Assembly: GCF_000143415.4 (NCBI RefSeq)
Contig: NW_003314304.1
Location: 313,418-377,417 of the forward strand
Origin: Selaginella moellendorffii
Taxonomy: Eukaryota; Streptophyta; Lycopodiopsida; Selaginellales; Selaginellaceae
Length of the DNA: 64,000 nt
Direction of reading: 5' to 3'
The number at the start of each line of letters is the position of its first letter. Within the stretch, counting starts at the first letter, position 1. Position numbers and translations under genes: made by a program. Positions 59,969 through 64,000 of this stretch are shown here, in pieces. The notes under the pieces were generated by a model, which worked only from the letters and a program-made list of their open reading frames with translations, was not told the DNA's origin and searched no databases.

Positions 59969-61474
59969 GCGGAAAATCACAGTAGTGAATGCTCTTGCTG
60001 GAAACTTCAAGAAATTTTGGTATAAGACTTCAGTAAAAAAAAGAGTAAATGGAGCCATAACACTGCATGTTGTCAAAAGAACCTGGACAGCTCGAAGTCA
60101 TTGATCCGATACAACTTAGAGAAAAGAGCACTTACACTGTACAGCGTTGACAATGCGACACGACAGTCTTGGTCTCCAGTACGTCCTGTCAACCTCTTGC
60201 GATTGAAACGAACGTAAATGTTTGTAAAATTATCAATAAACTTGAGCAGATAAGGAACCACCTGTTTTATTAGGTGAACTCCATATATACAAAACTTTAC
60301 TTCCGGTGTATAGTCCCCTGATAAATTGACAAGACTTTGAGTAGAAGAATAATTCACCGATCCAGCGCGTTGTACCACGGAAGGAAAACATCTATCACCT
60401 GAAAAATACATGTTTGTTCTTGATGATAGAAATGAAACGATTACATTACCACAGCATGCACCCCTCCTTTCGGAATTTAAGAGGCTTTGCACGAACTATC
60501 AAGAAACATTATGACTGATAAACGCTCATGTATGTTGAAGTAACACTTACTGCTCCATAGTCGTGTACAACGTCTATGGGAGGTGGATAGTTTTTCAACT
60601 TTTTACTCATCTTCTTTCCATCTTCAGCAAGAACAAGACCATTGCAAATTAGATATTTGAAGGCAAGCTTGTCAAACAAAGCAGTCAACAAGACCATTAG
60701 CAAAAAGAATAATAAGTGATCAGAAGCATATTGTGTAGCGCCTTGTACCATCCACGAGTTTGATCAAGGCCTTCAGCAACAAAAGGAAAGTTTTATCGAA
60801 AAGATTGCGATTTTCAAAAGGATAATGAATATAAGCGTGAGCCACTTTCAAACCAACAGTCAAAAACCTATAAAAGAAGAAAGAATAAACATTACACAAC
60901 AGATGGAACAATGTCAACTTAGTGCAAAACACCGCCAGTTTTAGAAGGAATAGTTATATCATCAATAAAATGCCAATAAATATCAGTTGAGAAAAATAAA
61001 GAAAGATGAAACAGACATACCTTATGACTGTTCCTCCAATTCCTTTCTGGAACCTACCACCACCAATTCCTCACCATCACTGCTAGCCCAAATTGGTAAA
61101 GGTGTGTCATTAGATTTTCCAAGAAAGACGCATCGCTGGAGAAGCTGGGGATGCTAAGCTGAGATTGCTCTATGGTGTTCTCCAGAACCTACTCCTACTG
61201 ACCCCCCAATCTCTAGCATTGTCAAGCCAATTATGAAAATGTTTTTCCTGAAAAGCCAAGGTCAGTAAAAGTTATATAATCCTAAGGAACTTACTTTCAC
61301 AAAATCTGGAACCCAGTACGTTTCAGCAGTATTTTGCAGCAATCAGTCTCGGATTCACAAACCTGGAAAATAAAACTCTTTACTTACGCCAGAAATCTAT
61401 ATACAAACTTTACCAGCTTGGAAGAGCTTTGTAAATCAGTGGTGTCTCTGATTGCCAGCAAAAAGGATAAGAGT
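59969..61474 (-). pseudogene. duplicated, decayed IleRS fragment
   Basis: This block matches the middle of the IleRS gene (53942-55636) along its length and in the same orientation, introns included, so it arose by DNA duplication rather than from an mRNA. The anticodon-domain exon (words such as RFNRKRL.GRTGD) and the KMSKK exon ([13 protein letters not shown]) are recognisable. There are internal deletions: about 10 bases near 60012, about 20 near 60315 and about 100 near 60365. Frameshifts and stops leave no long frame. The copy also has an insertion of about 65 bases near 61110. Confidence 0.92.
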
Positions 61475-61852
61475 TTTTGTCGCATCCAACATCCAACAAG
61501 ACGAGATCACAATCAGAGAAACTATTTGCCACTTTCAACATGGTCCTCTTAACCAACGGGGGTTGAAACTTTGTCACTTTGAAAGTTCTGTGGGGTTTGT
61601 CATGGAATCGGAATCTCATGTGGTAGGGTGGGGTCCTTGCTTGTTCCATTCCTTCAGTGGTAAAACATCACCATGGCTTTTTAAGTAGGTGGATTTTGCG
61701 GTGATTTTTGTTGTCTAGAAAATTACAGTTCTCAAATATTCACCTCTCTTTTTATGAAAGAAGATGGAATACTGGTGTCACCGATCCCATTTACTAGTCA
61801 ACCCTAGGGATGCACAATCCTTTGAGTTGAAGTACTGACCACCATTGCACTT
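61475..61852. repeat. direct repeat copy 2 (about 375 bp)
   Basis: The second copy of the repeat seen at 59092-59402, in the same orientation. It begins abruptly after the IleRS-derived word ccagcaaaaaggataagag. It has an extra segment of about 60 bases after ttgttgtctag (tgaaagaagatggaatactgg...), which copy 1 lacks. Confidence 0.85.
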
Positions 61853-64000
61853 TAAGAAGGGAGTTTCACTTTTATTAGTCAATCTAACAGTTCAAGGATT
61901 AATGGTTTAGTCCTATCTTTTTTGGTGCATTCTACACTTATAACAGTTCCATTAACTGATGGCTTTCCACAAGAATACGGGTAACTGTCATTTTTAGCAG
62001 CCACAAGATTGCCATTAGTGTTTTTATTTTTAATTTACCCAGCTTCAAATGTATCATCATTCTGAGTATTCATCCTAAGATTTTTTTCACATTCCCAATC
62101 CACCACAATCTTAGATAAAAGAGAACATTAGTTGTAAAAGTATAAGTATCACACTGATTCCACATTAATCATTTGTAGAGCCAAAACAATTATTGAAAGT
62201 ATCATAATTAAACTCTCCATTCCTTACTATAGCATTTAGCTATTGTGTTTGTAAAATTTTTAGTCATTTTTATGTCCAATATTTATTTATTTATAGACAG
62301 ATAGTTGAAGATTCTCATTTATTATATTCTAAATTGAATTGAAAGCTTGAAAATAGTTTTGGAAAAATTTAAAAGTTAGTTACCTGTTGGAATCGGAGTT
62401 TTCATCAATCTAAAACCAATACTTTAATTAGAAAATTTTAAAAAACAATCTGGTCATATTTACTTCTTTCTTAAATTTAACCAATTATAAACTCTGTTTT
62501 AAATATATTAAAGTCTTACTTAGTTGACATTGATGTTGACTATAAATTATAAAAAATGATTTATACAAACTTTATATTAAATAACTATAATATAAAATAA
62601 CACAAGGTATAACATATTATAACATCTATAATTTATATAATTAATAGTTATTTTATATAAATAAATGAACTATGTATACTTGAAGAATATTTTAAATTAA
62701 AAATATTGGTAGTGATCTTTACTTTGGAAAATTTTTGATCATTTTTAGAACTTTCACTTACTATCTAGCAAATATCTTTCTTAAGTGGGCATAAAGAATT
62801 ATTTTACTTTGCAACAATTATGGTTTGCCATATTTTAAATTTAATGGTGTAAGGTTTAGTAAGATGCTATATGTGATATTAACAGAGTGGTGTAAGGTTC
62901 AATAAAAAGCCATTTATGATATTAACAGAGTGGGATTCCAGAGCTATCAGATTGAATACAATCCAACTTCTATATATAATTTAAGGTTTTGGGCTGATAT
63001 TATTATTCTATATGGCAGTGAGGGGTAGCTCTTATTGTCTTTTGAGGAGTGCTTGAATTTATGTTTTATGTTTAAATCTAACTTTTGCATCATTTAAATT
63101 TCTCTTGTCTTCACAGTTTGTTTTTTTTTTTTTGTTTTTTTATTCATCTTTATGGTAGAGTAATGTATTGCATCCTCCTCTTTCTCTAACTCTAAAATAG
63201 TAATTGATTTAGTTACTTAATAATATGTGGTTACAATTGAATAATCAGACTCAATTGATTATTACATTCACTATGTATGTGAAGTTTGTCTTGTTCTTAC
63301 TGCCAATTCTCACACTTTTAAATGGTTTATGATAAAGACAATATATCCATAATTATCAATATATCCAAATATGCACTTTAAGATATTTGGGAGAAAGTTC
63401 CAATCTATATAAATGGTTGCATTCAAACTATTATACCACTATAACCAATCTAACTACACAATATCTCTAGGAATCCCAAGAAAAAAAATTTAACCCTTAT
63501 TTAGTCTTCTTTTTTAAAGCTTCTTGCTTCCTGTGAAGTTAAATATGTTAGTAGATCAAATTAAATATGTGTGATTTTGAGGTTTCTTTCCATTTCCTTA
63601 TATCTTTTTTATTCATTTCACTTTTATTCCATTTCATCCATTTACTTTTACTTTTATACGCATAGTTCTTTATCATTTTAATTTCTTTATTACTATTATA
63701 AATTCTTTGATTTGGACTTCCATAAAGGTTATCCAATTCAATACTATTCAAATTTAAGGACACACTTTTGTTCTTGAGCCCTTTTTCTTTATATTTGAAC
63801 TTTTATAGACTGTCTCTCAAATTGTTCTCTTTAGTTGTTTATAATTATTATTTTTTTCCTCTTTTATTCATTTGATAATTTAAAGTTAATATAAATTTTA
63901 CATACTTAAATCAATAAATTTATGCTCTATGCATTCTCTTATAAAATCTCTATAAGAGTGGGGTGGCTCCTCAATGTTCCCTAAGCAGCAAAAAAGGATC
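61853..64000. other. AT-rich gene-free flank
   Basis: About 2.1 kb of AT-rich sequence with dense stops in all frames. The longest minus frame (63548-63763) is Lys/Asn-rich and looks random. No repeat structure, RNA gene or element was recognised. Confidence 0.6.

Overview
This is nuclear plant DNA, most like a lycophyte of the Selaginella type (inference). The signs are very short introns (about 45-90 nt), PLS-class PPR genes, an LHCB5 light-harvesting gene, an alpha-expansin, a plant Polycomb E(z) methyltransferase and plant-type receptor kinases, with often only tens to a few hundred bases between genes. The species cannot be proven from this window. Two AT-rich, gene-free flanks (about 1-1550 and 61.9-64 kb) and an AT-rich stretch at 27.4-28.9 kb separate the gene-dense blocks.

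Layout. 2.4-9.4 kb: a LysM GPI-anchored receptor (+), an intronless PPR gene (-), an FKBP17-like chloroplast immunophilin (+) and a long PPR gene (+). 9.6-22.1 kb: a tRNA-His(GTG) gene (-), a Nodulin-like/MFS transporter (+), then on the minus strand a DHHC S-acyltransferase, a small unknown membrane protein, a 20-exon hybrid PAS histidine kinase (1,199 aa) and a HAK/KUP potassium transporter. 22.4-27.4 kb: a PAP2-like purple acid phosphatase (+), a scrambled cytochrome P450 pseudogene and an intact P450 (+). 28.9-35.4 kb: E(z) (-), a short-chain dehydrogenase (+) and a second Nodulin-like/MFS transporter (+). 35.4-39.9 kb: a frameshifted small-heat-shock-like gene and degenerate retroelement pieces. 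40.0-50.7 kb: three LRR-malectin receptor kinases in tandem (+), the last two nearly identical. 50.8-58.5 kb: LHCB5, cytosolic isoleucyl-tRNA synthetase and an alpha-expansin, all on the minus strand. 59.1-61.9 kb: a duplicated, decayed piece of the IleRS gene between two copies of a 0.3-0.4 kb direct repeat.

How it works together. There is no operon logic; these are independent nuclear genes. Themes are surface perception (LysM receptor and three non-RD receptor kinases), two-component signalling (hybrid kinase), ion and solute transport (KUP and two MFS paralogs), organelle function (two PPRs, FKBP17-like, LHCB5) and chromatin silencing (E(z)). Three head-to-head pairs (PPR/FKBP, KUP/PAP, E(z)/SDR) have start codons only 55, 241 and 195 bp apart and probably share promoter DNA. 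Exon structures were built by hand from splice signals, reading frame and remembered family sequences. For the LysM protein, FKBP, both MFS genes, S-acyltransferase, small membrane protein, histidine kinase, PAP, P450, SDR, the three RLKs, LHCB5 and expansin the summed exon lengths give an open frame. Full exon lists were not worked out for E(z) and IleRS.
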